Part shown: piece by piece, positions 1 through 11,040 of the stretch | Layout: the number at the start of each line of letters is the position of its first letter | Position numbering within the stretch: position 1 is the first letter of the stretch | DNA from: Morinoia aosen | Taxonomy: Eukaryota; Arthropoda; Malacostraca; Amphipoda; Talitridae | Direction: 5' to 3' | Assembly (NCBI GenBank): GCA_030386875.1 | Contig: CM059570.1 | Location: 30,929,422-30,993,421 of the forward strand | Length of the DNA: 64,000 nucleotides | Program-made: the position numbers and the translations under genes | Notes under the pieces: model-generated | The model's input: only the letters and a program-made list of their open reading frames with translations | Databases searched by the model: none | Told to the model about the DNA's origin: nothing

Positions 1-404
1 TCGAATTGCATCAGAAATTAGCAATGGGGAGCTTCAAGCTGGAAGAGCAGCTGCAAATAACTGGAAGACTTTTAACAAATAAATTCTGTCATTTACTATG
101 CATTTTCATTTTAGAAGGTAGATTTTGCTTAGTAAGCAGTTTTAATATAAAGTTAAAGAACCTTAACGTTTTAATTCCATTGTATTTTTCAGACTGAACT
201 TTATTTGAAGAAGAGATACTCGCAACATATCCTTCAGAAAATGTGAATTTCTTTTTCATAGCGTTTATTTTAAGTATAAGATCAGCTTGCGTTTGAATGT
301 TCCCTCGAGTGTAGTGCTGAAACATCGAATTTGAATACATAATTAATTTTAGGCCGCAATATTATTTGATGCAATGTTAGTACATCACTACATCACTGAT
401 TTTA
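1..404. other. AT-rich unique sequence, no gene seen
   Basis: Short open frames of 63 and 83 codons overlap here on opposite strands. Neither shows a recognisable motif, and both are of the length expected by chance in AT-rich DNA. Nothing else is visible. Confidence 0.5.
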
Positions 405-520
405 GGTTCATTTTAGAGCTACGTTTACGGATGCACACCACCAATGTTATCACCATCTTAGTTATGCTTAGATAACCACACATCACTAATTTTAGCACCA
501 TCTTCGTTATACGTAGATTT
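405..520. repeat. Degenerate copies of the 45-bp minisatellite
   Basis: About two and a half diverged units of the same 45-bp repeat that forms the cleaner array at 1439-1690. The shared core includes GATAACCACACATCAC and TTTTAGCACCATCTT. The two clusters lie on either side of the LINE remnant at 940-1435, so the array may once have been continuous; that is inference. Confidence 0.7.
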
Positions 521-939
521 AACAATTTTACCACAGGTGATACAGAGGTAGAATTTTTCTCAAGTCTAGTACAATGGTCAGAGTTGAGTATAGCTACCTG
601 TGGGCCCGAACAAGTTCCGAGACTTCTAGGGCATCCTACCATCACGTTATTCTAAGGTGTACAATAATGTTTAACCTAGTTCACTTAACCTAGTTTCGCA
701 TTAGACTGATCATTGAGATAATTAACTCGATATTTTATGCTGTATTTTACAATATAGGTCAAATCGTCTATATTCAACAGTATGTTCGATAAAACGATTT
801 AAGAGCAGACTGAAGATCGCTTATGTTACCCATGGTAAGTTACATTATCAGGACCAGACATGTAGGAGGCAAGATTTTACATGGTGATCTTACATGACTA
901 GTATTCTGAAAGGAAGTGAGACTCAAGATGTCTTTTGAA

Positions 940-1435
940 TACTTTGTAAGAATTAATTTCACGGATCTCCGCAGGTATTGAGTTCCAAGTTTTAGTTCCA
1001 ACGAAGAGGATACTGTGTTGCGCCCGGGCCTTTGAATAATAAGGAAGCATGAATTTACTTCTATTTCGGGTTAAATGGTCGTCATGACCAGTTTGCGCAG
1101 TTAATAATTGTTTTAGGCTATTGTCGCCATCATTTCTTGATGTTTTGTAAATGAAATTACAAATGGAGATTTTGTAGAGATCCGAAAGTTTAAGTATTTG
1201 TAAATTTTTGAATGAATCATTTGTGTGAGCATTATATTCTAGGTTCTTTACCGCTCTGATAGCTCTTTTCTGCAGAGTAAAATTTTGTTGGGTGTTCTTT
1301 TATCAGTTCCGTGCCATGCTTCTATTCCGTATTGCAAGTGTGGAGAAATGAGCGTTTGGTAGAGCATTTTTAATACTGTTTTAGGCAGAAAATTTTAAAC
1401 TTTATTTAGGATTCCGATGGATTTTGATAATTTAA
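940..1435 (-). mobile_element. LINE ORF2 C-terminal remnant
   Basis: Read on the minus strand, the sequence gives a broken version of the C-terminal tail typical of Jockey/CR1-superfamily reverse transcriptases. Near 1330 it reads LYQTLISPHLQYGIEAWHG, the usual thumb-region motif. It continues through NAHTNDSF-like residues and ends near 960 with FVGTKTWNSIPAEIR, the common LINE carboxy-terminal signature. The endonuclease and the catalytic RT core are absent, so this is a 5'-truncated, decayed copy. The tail resembles the remnant at 28850-30490 (both contain LARNR/LTRNR followed by FVG[TS]K), so both probably belong to one old family, distinct from the better LINE at 22.1-26.5 kb. Confidence 0.75.
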
Positions 1436-1438
1436 AAT

Positions 1439-1690
1439 TAATAGATAACCACACATCACCAATTTTAGCACCATCTCCGTTATACTTAGATAACCACACA
1501 TCACCAATTTTAGTACCATCTTAGTTATACTTAGATAACCACACACCAACAATTTTAGCACCATCTTAGTTATACCTAGATAACCACACATCACTAATTT
1601 TAGTACCATCTCAGTTATACTTAGATAACCACAAACCAACAATTTTAGCACCATCTTAGTTATACATAGATACGCACTTCATTAATTTTA
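1439..1690. repeat. 45-bp minisatellite, about 5.5 copies
   Basis: Head-to-tail units containing GATAACCACACATCACCAA and TTTTAGCACCATCTTAGTTA, with scattered substitutions between copies. The 82-codon minus-strand open frame across it is a by-product of a unit length divisible by three. Confidence 0.9.
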
Positions 1691-2010
1691 GGCTCATCAT
1701 TATTGAACCTGAATTACTGCAGAATTTTCTAGGTATAATATTATATTAAATTTTCAAAGGCATGTAACCAGGCGTTCTTATTTTTGAAATAGAGTCGTTC
1801 ATAATATTTGCTTGGCCAAAAGCTAGCGACTTGGCATGAAAAAGCACCGCGGTGTAGCGCTCGTGAGGAGCTGGAAACTTCCGAGAAGTAAAGCATTGAT
1901 GTTAGGAATAACGATCTAAGCGTCGTTCATCTTCCATTTATTTCCATTATCCTTCCATAACTGACCATTGATTGTAAAATGTTAAAGATGGCGGACATTT
2001 CTCAATTTTC
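1691..2010. other. Non-coding, nothing recognised
   Basis: AT-rich sequence with no long open frame, no inverted repeat and no array. Confidence 0.4.
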
Positions 2011-2240
2011 TCTTTGCTTGAAAAATGACATAGATAATGATCATTTTATATCTTGTGTTTGCTGAAAAATGACATAGAGTTTGACCGTTTTTTTCATGGC
2101 TTTGCAAGGAAAATGACATTGAATGTGACCCTTTTCTACCCTGTCTAAACAAAAAATTACAGAGACAGTGACCATTTTCTATCATGTCTTTGCTTGAAAA
2201 ATTACAAAGTCGTCATCATTTTTTATCGAGTCTTAGCGTG
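2011..2240. repeat. Degenerate repeat of about 57-60 bp, four copies
   Basis: Each unit carries a variant of GAAAAATGACATAGA followed about 20 bases later by GACCATTTT and CTTTGC. The copies are strongly diverged, so this is an old array. Confidence 0.6.
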
Positions 2241-2675
2241 CATAACGCCGAAGATTGCGATCATTTTTTAGGTAGATTAGACTCCGAAGGCCCACAAAGA
2301 GCGTCAGTTTCCATCCACAGCCCCAGCTGTAGCCTGGCTCTTCACTACAAGAATGAGGAAAAGTTTGCGACTTACAAAAAAAGATGGGGAAATTTCTGCG
2401 CGGTTTTGCTCAGCAAACTCGGTGCATTCGTCTCACTTTACTTGAGCGAAGAACATTTTATGTGCCAAAAATTCAGGAGAATACTTCCCGGAGAGTGTTT
2501 CTATGGCAAAGGAAGAGCCTGGGCCAATTCGGCGCCACTGGGAGGAAGTGAATTGCCTCGGATTGGCTCTCACAGAACAAAAGATCTCATTTTCTCGAGG
2601 AGAAAAGAGGTAATGTTTAGCGTCAAACTGAAGTTCTTTAGTGAAGCTAATTCATTAGGTACTCATAGTTCATGA
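2184..2675 (+). other. Unassigned 163-codon open frame
   Basis: The frame opens inside the degenerate repeat just upstream and runs through less AT-rich sequence. The peptide has no signal peptide, membrane segment or domain that I recognise. I list it because the portion after about residue 30 (SEGPQRASVSIHSPS and onward) lies outside the repeats and has balanced composition. Chance, an exon fragment or an old element are all possible, and I favour chance. Confidence 0.15.
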
Positions 2676-2694
2676 GGATGTTGGGTTATTTTCT

Positions 2695-2995
2695 AATGGG
2701 TTGTTTATATTCTCGTATGCGTTGTTTAAATTCTCTAATGTGTTGTTTATATTCTATGTGTTGTTTATATTTTCTGAGTGGTTTATGTTCTATAATGTGT
2801 TGTTTCTAATCTACGATGTGTTATTTATGTTATTTAATGTGTTGTTTATATTCTCTGGGTTCTTTATATTCTATAATGTGTTGTTTATATTCTCTAATGT
2901 GTTGTTTATATGCTATGTGTTGCTTATATTCTATAATGTGTTGTTTATAGTTTCTAATGTGTTGTTTGTATTGTCTAATTTGTTTTTTATATTCA
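2695..2995. repeat. AT-rich minisatellite of about 21 bp
   Basis: About 14 units close to GTTGTTTATATTCTCTAATG with internal length changes. It generates hydrophobic F/I/L-rich frames on the plus strand that are not genes. Confidence 0.85.
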
Positions 2996-3247
2996 AAATT
3001 CGGTGCAATATCGCTGCGGCTTGCTAACGAAACACAATCAGGTGTCGTAAAAGAATTATTCCACCAAATCCATGATACGCAATTTCTTAAGCTAATAAGA
3101 GATTTTCCCCATTGTGCAGTCGGGGAGCTTTTCAAAGATGCAGTGAAATCATTTTCTCTGTACTTTAGCTATGTAAAAACTGGACTACAGGATGTTCGGG
3201 CAAAACATGTTCATTTGACTGCACTCATGCGAATGTCTTTTCCATGA
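2996..3247 (+). other. Open frame of about 79 codons after the 21-bp array
   Basis: Downstream of the array the plus strand stays open to 3247 with a varied peptide (begins near ISLRLANETQSGVVKEL). It looks less repetitive than its surroundings but matches no family I know. It could be an exon-sized remnant or chance. Confidence 0.15.
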
Positions 3248-3319
3248 CTGAGGCCTTGAGTTTCATTGTAAAAATATCCACAGTAGCGTCTACCCAAGAT
3301 CCAAAACATGCGCTCACAA

Positions 3320-3890
3320 ATAGAACTCGATGAATTCATGCAACAAGACTGCCAAAAATCTTGAATTATATTTGGATACCCGATGCAGAACTGAACGAGT
3401 TCATGTAACAAGACTGCCAAAAATATTAAATTATATTTGGATACCCGATGCAGAACTGAACGAGTTCATGTAACAAGACTGTCAAAAATATTAAATTATA
3501 TTTAGGTGTCCGATGCAGAACTGAACGAGTTCAAGCAACCAGACTGCCAAAAATTAAATTATATTTGGATACCCGATGCAGAAATGAACGAGTTCATGTA
3601 CCAAGACTGTAACAAAAAAATTAAATTATATTTGGATACCCGATGCAGAACTGAACGAGTTCATGTAACAAGACTGTCAAAAATATTAAATTATATTTGG
3701 ATGTCCGATGCAGAACTGAACGAGTTCAAGCAACCAGACTGCCAAAAATATTAAATTATATTTGGATACCCGATGCAGAACTGAACGAGTTCATGTAACA
3801 AGACTGTCAAAAATATTAAATTATATTTGGATGCCCTATGCAAAACTCAACGAGTTCAGGCAACAAGACTGTCAAAAATCTTGTATAATA
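3320..3890. repeat. Minisatellite of about 66 bp, about 8 copies
   Basis: Units contain CGATGCAGAACTGAACGAGT, then TCATGTAACAAGACTG and AAATTATATTTGGATACCC. Copies vary at fixed places (catgtaaca versus caagcaacc), and the two types alternate in part. Confidence 0.9.
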
Positions 3891-5287
3891 TTTGGATGAT
3901 AGACACACAACCTTTATATTAAACGCAGTTTCCCATGACGTCTTTCTAGAATACCCCGTGAAGGTGTTGATATTAAGGATAGTGATTGAAACTCCATTCT
4001 TCTTCCATTTCTTCCATTATCCTTCCATCACTGGTTATTTCTTTACAAATGGAAAAAACTATGCCGGTGGAATTGCTTATATATGCGGGAAACTCAGCTG
4101 CGAAACGAGTGGACTGATTTGGAAATTCGTTCGCCTTTATTTGTAGCGTGTGTGCAATAACTAAAAGGGAAAGAATATGATTAAACAATTAATTGGATTT
4201 CTTCAATGGCTAGTAAAATTTGTAATTGGTGCTAATGCGTAACATGCTCTTCTCGTAGTGATCACGGCATGTTAGTAATGAAATGAATGAATAGAATTTA
4301 AAGGGTGATTTTTTAGAAATCTAATGCGCAAAATTAAAAGAAGAAACAATGTAAAAGGGAACATTCTTTTACCCTAGTTTCTCTTTTCATTTTGCGAAAT
4401 GAAGGTACTGGTAAAAAATTTAAATACTTCTATTTCTAGTGTAGATAAAACAACTAAAAGTGAAGAATACGATTAAAATGTTCACAGGATTGTTTGAACG
4501 GTTCTTGAAATTCGCAATCAAAAATGTGACTTTTCAATGTGACTTTTAAAAATGTGACTTTCAATACCCCGCCACTTACTGCACCGGGGCTGCTCCATGT
4601 CGCCACGCATGTCGTGTTTACAGTCCTTGGATTTGCATCGATGTGTTTGCTAAGTAAAGAACACTCTGAATTTTCTCAACAATCACGTTGTTTCTCTGTG
4701 TGTACCACGTGAGAAATTTACTAAAATTATAGATATATTAGCAATATATTTATTGAATGGACAACAGGAGTTCCCGATATATTTACTGCATGAACAATGT
4801 GTTTAATTTAGGGACAATTTGATATTTTTTCTGGGCTGTGTTCATAACAAGAAGAGGATGATATGCATTAGCGTCTACTACATTGTTCCACCGAGTTTTT
4901 TTGCCCAAAAAGTAGACATAATTTAGCTACAGTCCAATTTTTTCTCAGCTGTGTTAACTACGGGAGAAACATGATTAATTTCATTACAATTCAATTATTC
5001 TTCCCATCTTTATTTACTAATTTAGAAACGGGCTAATTAAATTCACTGACAAATCAAATGTTTATTTCATATTAGTAAACGATGAAAAACCACCTTGACT
5101 TTTAGCTGCGAAAGCGTTGTTCGTCATAAGTTAAAAGCATGAAAAAAACCTGTACCTCACATCACAATTGCCCGATTCCATTTTTGATCCATACATCTGA
5201 GGGATTATCCTTTTTTGTCTGAGGAGGATCTTGAAAATTTTTTTTAGTCCCTGAGAAAATGAAATAATTATATTCCTGTCTTAAAAA
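3891..5287. other. AT-rich non-coding stretch
   Basis: Opposing short open frames at 3892-4188 are not recognisable. The rest has no array, no inverted repeat that I could see and no coding signal. Confidence 0.4.
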
Positions 5288-5288
5288 T

Positions 5289-5290
<2 letters not shown>

Positions 5291-5319
<29 letters not shown>

Positions 5320-5347
5320 GTACCCACGCACACACACACCACACACA
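5291..5347. repeat. (CA)n microsatellite
   Basis: Nearly pure CA dinucleotide tract with a short GTACCCACG interruption. Confidence 0.95.
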
Positions 5348-5839
5348 AAACTTACGTTTTTCTTCTGAAGTCATGTTGAATTTCCAGATCACTCGCTTCT
5401 GGAAAGAGTGGCGTGCATTTTCCTGTTGAAGTTCGTGTTGCAGCATTTTGTGGCCTTCAAACACATGCATTTTTATTCGTGTTTATCGTGTCCGTGATTT
5501 CACAGTTATTGCTTCAGTTGAAGCTTCCTGTTTTCGATTCCGTGGTTCTCGATCGTTTCGAACTACGAAATAAATAAAGTTTATTAAATCGAAACAAAGA
5601 GTTGCGGAATCGCTTCAAAATTTTTATTTTTTCATTCAACATAATTTCAAAAAGTCATGGAGAGCAAAATAAAAATAAACAAAGCTCTTCGGAAAGAATG
5701 GAAAATTTAAAAAGCCTAGCTTGCAGTCGAACACTACAATTTTTCTTCGGTGTTTTGAACGTTCCAACTGAGTACAATAAAAACCTGAAAAACCTGAAAT
5801 TTCTCTTGTATGTTCTACGGCGTTGGATGATCGTATTTA

Positions 5840-6430
5840 TGAAGTGTTGAACACATAGCAATTAAACTCAAAGAAATACAGTAAATTTCTTCAAGTTTAA
5901 TTTTTTCTATATGTTCCTCTCATCGTAGGATTTCGTCCTATTTGCAAAGTGTTGAACCTAAAGCAATTAAGCTCAAAGAAATACAGCGATTTCTTTCTAA
6001 TCCTCATCGTTATACTTCATCGTATTTATGAAGTGTTGTACCCAAAGCAATTAAGCTCAGAGAAATGGTGACTCTTTAATTGAATTTTTCCTGAATGTTC
6101 CTCGTTGTTGAATTTCGTCTTACATGTTTACGAAGTGTTGAACCCACAGCAATTAACCTCGAAGAAATACAGCGAATAGTTTTATATTCCTGGTAATCGT
6201 TGAACTTCGTCGTATTTGGGAAGTGTTGAGCTCAAAGCAATTAAGATCAAAGAAATACAGTGAACTTTTTTAATCAAATTTCTCCACAATGTTCCTTATC
6301 GTTGATTTTCGTCATTGATGAACACTGCAATTAAGCTCAAAGAAATACAGTGAACTTTTTTAATCAATTTTTTTCTGGGTGTTCCTCATCGTAGAATTTG
6401 GTCGAATTTACGAAGTGTTGAGCTCTAATT
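5840..6430. repeat. Irregular tandem repeat, 82-105 bp spacing
   Basis: Six copies of a core close to AGCAATTAAGCTCAAAGAAA followed by ATACAG. Variants of TTCCTCATCGTTGAATTTCG and GAAGTGTTGA recur between them. Spacing is uneven because the T-rich linker varies in length. Confidence 0.75.
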
Positions 6431-6599
6431 TTTGTGGCGGACATCGGGAGCGACAGGCCGGGAAGCTTCTTTAATTCTGCGAGCTGCAGCGGTGCAGCTG
6501 CGTCGTAATTACTCCCTTGCTTCTTCTTCTTCTCGGCCGCCGTCGTCAGCACAAGTTAGGCGCGTGTTCCTAATTTGGGACGCGACCAACAACTTCCAG

Positions 6600-7340
6600 C
6601 AGGGGGGAACTGGGGTGAGGACAGATCCAGGTGCCTGGTACCGCTGGTAAAGGATTTGAAAACTGGGGAAAAGAACAATTTTGGGTTGTTTGAACTGCCG
6701 GGAAAAGATTTAAAAACTAGGGAAAAATTTAAAATTTTTTGAAAAAATTCAGAAATTTTGGAAAAATTCAGAAATTTTGGAAAAATTCGGGGAAAAGACA
6801 ATTCCAGATGGCTGGAACTGCTGGGAAAAGATTTAAAAACTAGGGGGCAATGAAAATTCCAGGTGGATGGAACTGCTGGGCAGTGATTTAAAAATAAGGG
6901 AAAAAAATAAATCCAGGTGGCTGGAACCGCTGGGAATGGATTTGAAGAATAGAGGGAAAGGATAAATCCAGGTGGCTGGAACCGCTGGGAATGGATTTGA
7001 AGAATAGAGGGAAAGGACAAATCCAGGTGGCTGGAACCGCTGGGAATGGATTTGAAGAATAGAGGGAAAGGACAAATCCAGGTGGCTGGAACCGCTGGGA
7101 ATGGATTTGAAGAATAGAGGGAAAGGACAAATCCAGGTGGCTGGAACCGCTGGGAATGGATTTGAAGAATAGAGGGAAAGGACAAATCCAGGTGGCTGGA
7201 ACCGCTGGGAATGGATTTGAAGAATAGAGGGAAAGGACAAATCCAGGTGGCTGGAACCGCTGGGAATGGATTTGAAGAATAGAGGGAAAGGACAAATCCA
7301 GGTGGCTGGAACCGGTGGGAAAAGATTGAATCACTAGGGG
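6600..7340. repeat. 55-bp minisatellite with a regular core at 6895-7312
   Basis: About 7.5 almost identical units containing CCAGGTGGCTGGAACCGCTG and GGATTTGAAGAATAGAGGGA, flanked upstream by increasingly diverged copies. Because 55 is not divisible by three, one peptide pattern appears in all three minus-strand frames. The open frames here (up to 264 codons) are array artefacts. The homogeneous centre with decayed edges is the expected shape of an array maintained by unequal exchange. Confidence 0.95.
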
Positions 7341-7694
7341 GAAAAAACAATTTCAGAGGGAAGGATCCGCCGAGAAAAAGTATGGAAACAAAGGAAAAAT
7401 TCAGTTTCCAGTGGCATTATTTACTGGAAACAATACCTGTAAACTAGGTGAAAATAGATAACACAAGAGATACATAACACCATTTTGAACGAGTAAGGGA
7501 AGTGTATTTTCGCTAAACATCATTACAATACATTACAATGGGCACTTGACCGTAGCGATAGTCATGTGCATGGCTGTTTCGACACATGTATTTAACCTCG
7601 GCACAGTGAATGTGGCCGTTGAAATACGTACATGACCGTCACAATATACTTGTGGCATTGAAGTATGCATTGAAATATAAAAAAAAACAATTTC
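7341..7694. other. Spacer between two minisatellites
   Basis: No array, motif or credible coding frame. Confidence 0.4.
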
Positions 7695-8621
7695 AAAGTT
7701 GTGTTCAATTGCCACCCCGTATGTGTGATGGGGTCGTGTTCAATTGCCACCCCGTGTGTGTGATGAGGTTGTGTTCAATTGCCACCCCGTGTGTGTGATG
7801 GGGTTGTGTTCAATTGCCACCCCGTGTGTGTGGTGGGGTTGTGTTCAATTGCCACCCCGTGTGTGTGATGAGGTTGTGTTCAATTGCCACCCCGTGTGTG
7901 TGATGAGGTTGTGTTCAATTGCCACCCCGTGTGTGTGATGGGGTTGTGTTCAATTGCCACCCCGTGTGTGTGATGGGGTTGTGTTCAATTGCCCCCCCGT
8001 GTGTGTGATAAGGTTGTGTTCAATTGCCACCTTGTGTGTGTGATGGGGTTGTGTTCAATTGCCACCCCGTGTGTGTGATGGGGTTGTGTCCAATTACCAC
8101 CTTGTGTGTGTGATGGGGTTGTGTTCAATTGCCACCCCGTGTGTGTGATGGGGTTGTGTTCAATTGCCACCTTGTGTGTGTGATGGGGTTGTGTTCAATT
8201 GCCACCCCGTGTGTGTGATGAGGTTGTGTTCAATTGCCACCCCGTGTGTGTGATGGGGTTGTGTTCAATTGCCACCCTGTGTGTGTGATGGGGTTGTGTT
8301 CAATTGCCACCCCGTGTGTGTGGTGGGGTTGTGTTCAATTGCCACCTTGTGTGTGTGATGAGGTTGTGTTCAATTGCCACCCCGTGTGTGTGATGAGGTT
8401 GTGTTCAATTGCCACCCTGTGTGTGTGATGAGGTTGTGTTCAATTGCCACCCCGTGTTTGTGTGATGGGGTTGTGTTCAATTGCCACCCTGTGTGTGTGG
8501 TGGGGTTGTGTTCAATTGCCACCCCGTGTGTGTGGTAGGGTTGTGTTCAATTGCCACCCTGTGTGTGTGATGAGGTTGTGTTCAATTTCCACCCCGTGTG
8601 TGTGATGGGGTTGTGTTCAAT
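7695..8621. repeat. 35-bp minisatellite, left part (about 26 copies)
   Basis: Units contain TTGTGTTCAATTGCCACCCC then GTGTGTGTGATGGGG. Common variants change GATGGGG to GATGAGG or GGTGGGG, and CCCCG to CCTTG. The array is interrupted at 8621 by a mobile element and resumes at 10671. Confidence 0.97.
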
Positions 8622-9527
8622 TGTCACGATACCATGCTGGTCTAGCACGTAACGTAGTAGGAGTCTCAACCCCCACAAGTAAATATAATGTACACCTTTG
8701 TGCTCGCGTGAATACTACATAAAAGCATGGACAATGAAAGATTCAAGATTAAAATTGGTTTATTTTTACGATCACTTGGATTAAAATACGAGCACACAAA
8801 ATATTTCAATGCAATGATTAAAGCACAGGGAGATGTTAAAGCAACATGAGCATAAAATGAGCGGGTTCACATGAGCAGTATAATGAGACACACAAAAACG
8901 AGAAGTTTGCTCTCCTTATCACAATGAACGCTTGCCCAACAACTTCAGGATTACGACAAAAATAACTTTCCGCACTGTGCAAAAATCAGGAAACATAGTC
9001 GATGAATGGGCTAGCATGAACACGAAACATTCGGAAATAATGCAATACAAAAATCAAAGAACTTTGCTTACCACAAGGTGTTCAAAAATTAGTAAACACT
9101 TCGCATCACGTACCATCTGAACTCTTGCTTTGTGACCGAAACACATCCTCCTGCTAAGTGCACAACATCATAGCAAACACAATTTAATCCCATAATTAGC
9201 ACGCCCAACAATAACTCGACACCTAATACAGAAAAGGGGCCATTTAGAAAATTTAGCGCGTTGAATTTGAACACACTGCTTTCGCCTATTACTTGACTGG
9301 CAATTCACTGCATGGATAATTTTCAGAGTCCTATAAACAAATTATTTCGTGCTACACTTTCTTGCAGCATGCAGATTTCGATGACCTAATGCATTTCCAA
9401 TACTGATTGAAGAATACACGTGGAGTTGATCTGCCCATTTTTCTATGTGGTCTTCTCAAGCGCCTGCTTCTCCCGGGATGTTGCTGCAGCACGCCCGATA
9501 TGACGTAATGCTGACCATCTTCACCGG

Positions 9528-9629
9528 TCTGCTGTCTCAGTGGTATTGCTCCTGTCCAGCGCTCTACATTGAGCACCGTCTGCTGCCTCAGTGTTGGGGC
9601 TCCCGTCCAGCGCTCCAAATTCAGCACCT
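9528..9629. repeat. 51-bp tandem duplication inside the LTR-like element
   Basis: Two diverged copies of a unit running from GTCTGCTG through CCAGCGCTC to GAGCACC lie head to tail. Confidence 0.7.
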
Positions 9630-9904
9630 CTCGTTTGAGGGCCAATTAAAATTGAACTGTGAGATCTCGTTGCTGCGTAGCATCGTCGCCAACTTCGTCA
9701 CTGAGCAGTTATTGCTTACATGTGGGAGTTATTACGATCTTGGTGTTGAAGTCGAAACATTTCTTGAATATCCCTCCGTGGAATCGTTGTAGAGCGGTCG
9801 TTAACGAACATCGCCGAGACGCTAATATGCTTCAAGGAGATTATTTGTTCTTGAAACTTCGACGTTAACTTTACTCCGATGTAAATTTGCTGTTCGCGTG
9901 AAAT

Positions 9905-9929
9905 GCATGTCGGCGGCGGGCCGACATGC
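9905..9929. other. Perfect 10-bp hairpin, GC-rich
   Basis: GCATGTCGGC at 9905-9914 is followed by a five-base spacer and its exact reverse complement at 9920-9929. It lies about 80-100 bases downstream (minus strand) of the TATA-like box in the LTR-like element, so it would fall in a leader transcript if that promoter is used. Confidence 0.7.
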
Positions 9930-10010
9930 CACGTTCGCCTGCCCTCAGATCACGTGTACTTCTCTCGCGACCTCGAAACAAAAAGACCTCTCGACTTCTC
10001 CTCTCCGTTG

Positions 10011-10068
10011 CTTATATCTTCCCCCCTTGTTTCGTTCCAGAATCTTCTCGAATCTTCCCAGAACGTTC
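10011..10068 (-). promoter_or_regulatory. Heat-shock-element cluster with adjacent TATA-like box
   Basis: Between 10035 and 10068 the plus strand reads TTC-2-GAA-2-TTC-2-GAA-2-TTC, then after a three-base gap GAA-2-TTC. That is seven alternating pentamer cores, five in perfect phase. HSF trimers bind alternating nGAAn/nTTCn pentamers (established). On the minus strand, 17 bases after the cluster, lies GATATAAG (10018-10011), a TATA-like box at a plausible promoter spacing. The arrangement resembles a heat-shock gene promoter and lies within the LTR-like element. Function is inferred. Confidence 0.6.
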
Positions 10069-10670
10069 GAGCTCCTTCCAAGCAAAGATTACGTTTTTCC
10101 CTTATGATTGGTGGAAATCTTGCCTGCTTCGGGTTGCCGAGATGTGACTGGTGCGTTCTCTGACACACCTCCTTGCCTACTCAACTCCTTGATGCTCATT
10201 GGTGGCGTTCGACGCGGTCGACTCCATGAGCCAGCCCCCACCTCTTCGAAGCTAACCCTCGCTTGTTTGAAGTGGCTCGTACTCGTCTCACGCCTACCCG
10301 TGTGTTGTGTGTGTGTGAGCTCCCATGTGTTTTGTGTGTGTGTCTTGTGTTGTGTCTGAGATTTGTGTTTGTGTGCATGACTGTGTGCTTGTGGACGCCT
10401 GGACCTTAGCCCTCTCGTCGAAACGCTGCCCACTTGAGCTCGACAGATTTATAGACCTACTCTTGTCCCCTCGAAATATGAGACTTAGAACAGAGGAAAA
10501 TGGCCCTTACGCATTATCGGTATTTTCACGCTCAAGCTACAGCCAACGGTTTTTCACATTCCTCAATGTCACGGGATTTAGCCCAAAAATAAAATGTGAT
10601 ATGAAAATATCACCTAATGTTTTACGTGATTTTTCCAAATATGTATGCCTAATATAACTATATCACAACA

Positions 10671-10830
10671 CAATTGCCCCCCTGTGTGTGTGGTGGGGTT
10701 GTGTTCAATTGCCACCCCGTGTGTGTGGTAGGGTTGTGTTCAATTGCCATCCAGTGTGTGTGGTGGAGTTGTGTTCAACTGTCACCCAGTGTGTGTGGTG
10801 GGGTTGTGTTCAACTGCAACCCCGTCCGAA
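10671..10830. repeat. 35-bp minisatellite, right part (about 4.5 copies)
   Basis: Resumption of the array interrupted at 8621. These copies are more diverged than the left part (GTGTGTGTGGTGGGG form, CAACTG for CAATTG), as expected near an array edge. Confidence 0.95.
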
Positions 10831-10910
10831 CATTGGAATAACTCATGTTTTCTTTACCCAAGGGAACGAATTCAATAAAACAAAAAGCTAACAAGACAAC
10901 GACCGCATTG

Positions 10911-11022
10911 CCCAGCCTAACTTTTTTCGCCGTCGCGTCTATAATAATTATAGCCGCCCTACACAAAACCTATATTTAGGCGGCTAAAATTATATACACC
11001 CTGGCGAAAAAGTCAGAGTGCA
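10911..11022. mobile_element. Palindromic mini-element, copy 1
   Basis: A 112-bp segment whose left end (CCCAGCCTAACTTTTTTCGC) is nearly the reverse complement of its right end (GGCGAAAAAGTCAGAGTG). Inner complementary blocks, ATAATTATAGCCGCC and GGCGGCTAAAATTAT, let the whole segment fold back. The same ends occur at 15994-16103, showing a dispersed non-autonomous family (MITE or foldback). I see no clear target duplication. Confidence 0.7.
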
Positions 11023-11040
11023 TGTATCACGCGTGCTGTG

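Larger units (their letters stand above)
8622..10670 (-). mobile_element. LTR-like element (probable solo LTR) inside the 35-bp array
   Basis: The 2049-bp insertion starts with TGTCACGATA and ends with TATCACAACA (TGT...ACA). It is bracketed by the four bases CAAT (8618-8621 and 10671-10674), and removing one CAAT copy restores the minisatellite unit. Four-base duplications and TG...CA ends fit Gypsy- or Bel-type LTRs. Minus orientation is suggested by a TATA-like box at 10011-10016 and an AATAAA at 8759-8764, both on the minus strand. No gag or pol reading is visible, so a solo LTR is the simplest reading. The intact target duplication suggests a fairly young insertion. A DNA transposon with poor terminal repeats is the alternative. 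Confidence 0.6.

Noticed and set aside
2184-2675. 163-codon frame as a real gene
   Set aside because: It begins in a degenerate repeat, has no recognisable domain and no supporting context; kept only as an unassigned frame.
6556-7350. 264-codon proline/serine/phenylalanine-rich frame
   Set aside because: It comes from the 55-bp minisatellite; the same peptide pattern appears in all three minus frames.
7695-8621. CRISPR-like regular array
   Set aside because: Units are contiguous with no unique spacers, and the surroundings are eukaryotic; it is a minisatellite. The same applies to every other array in the window.
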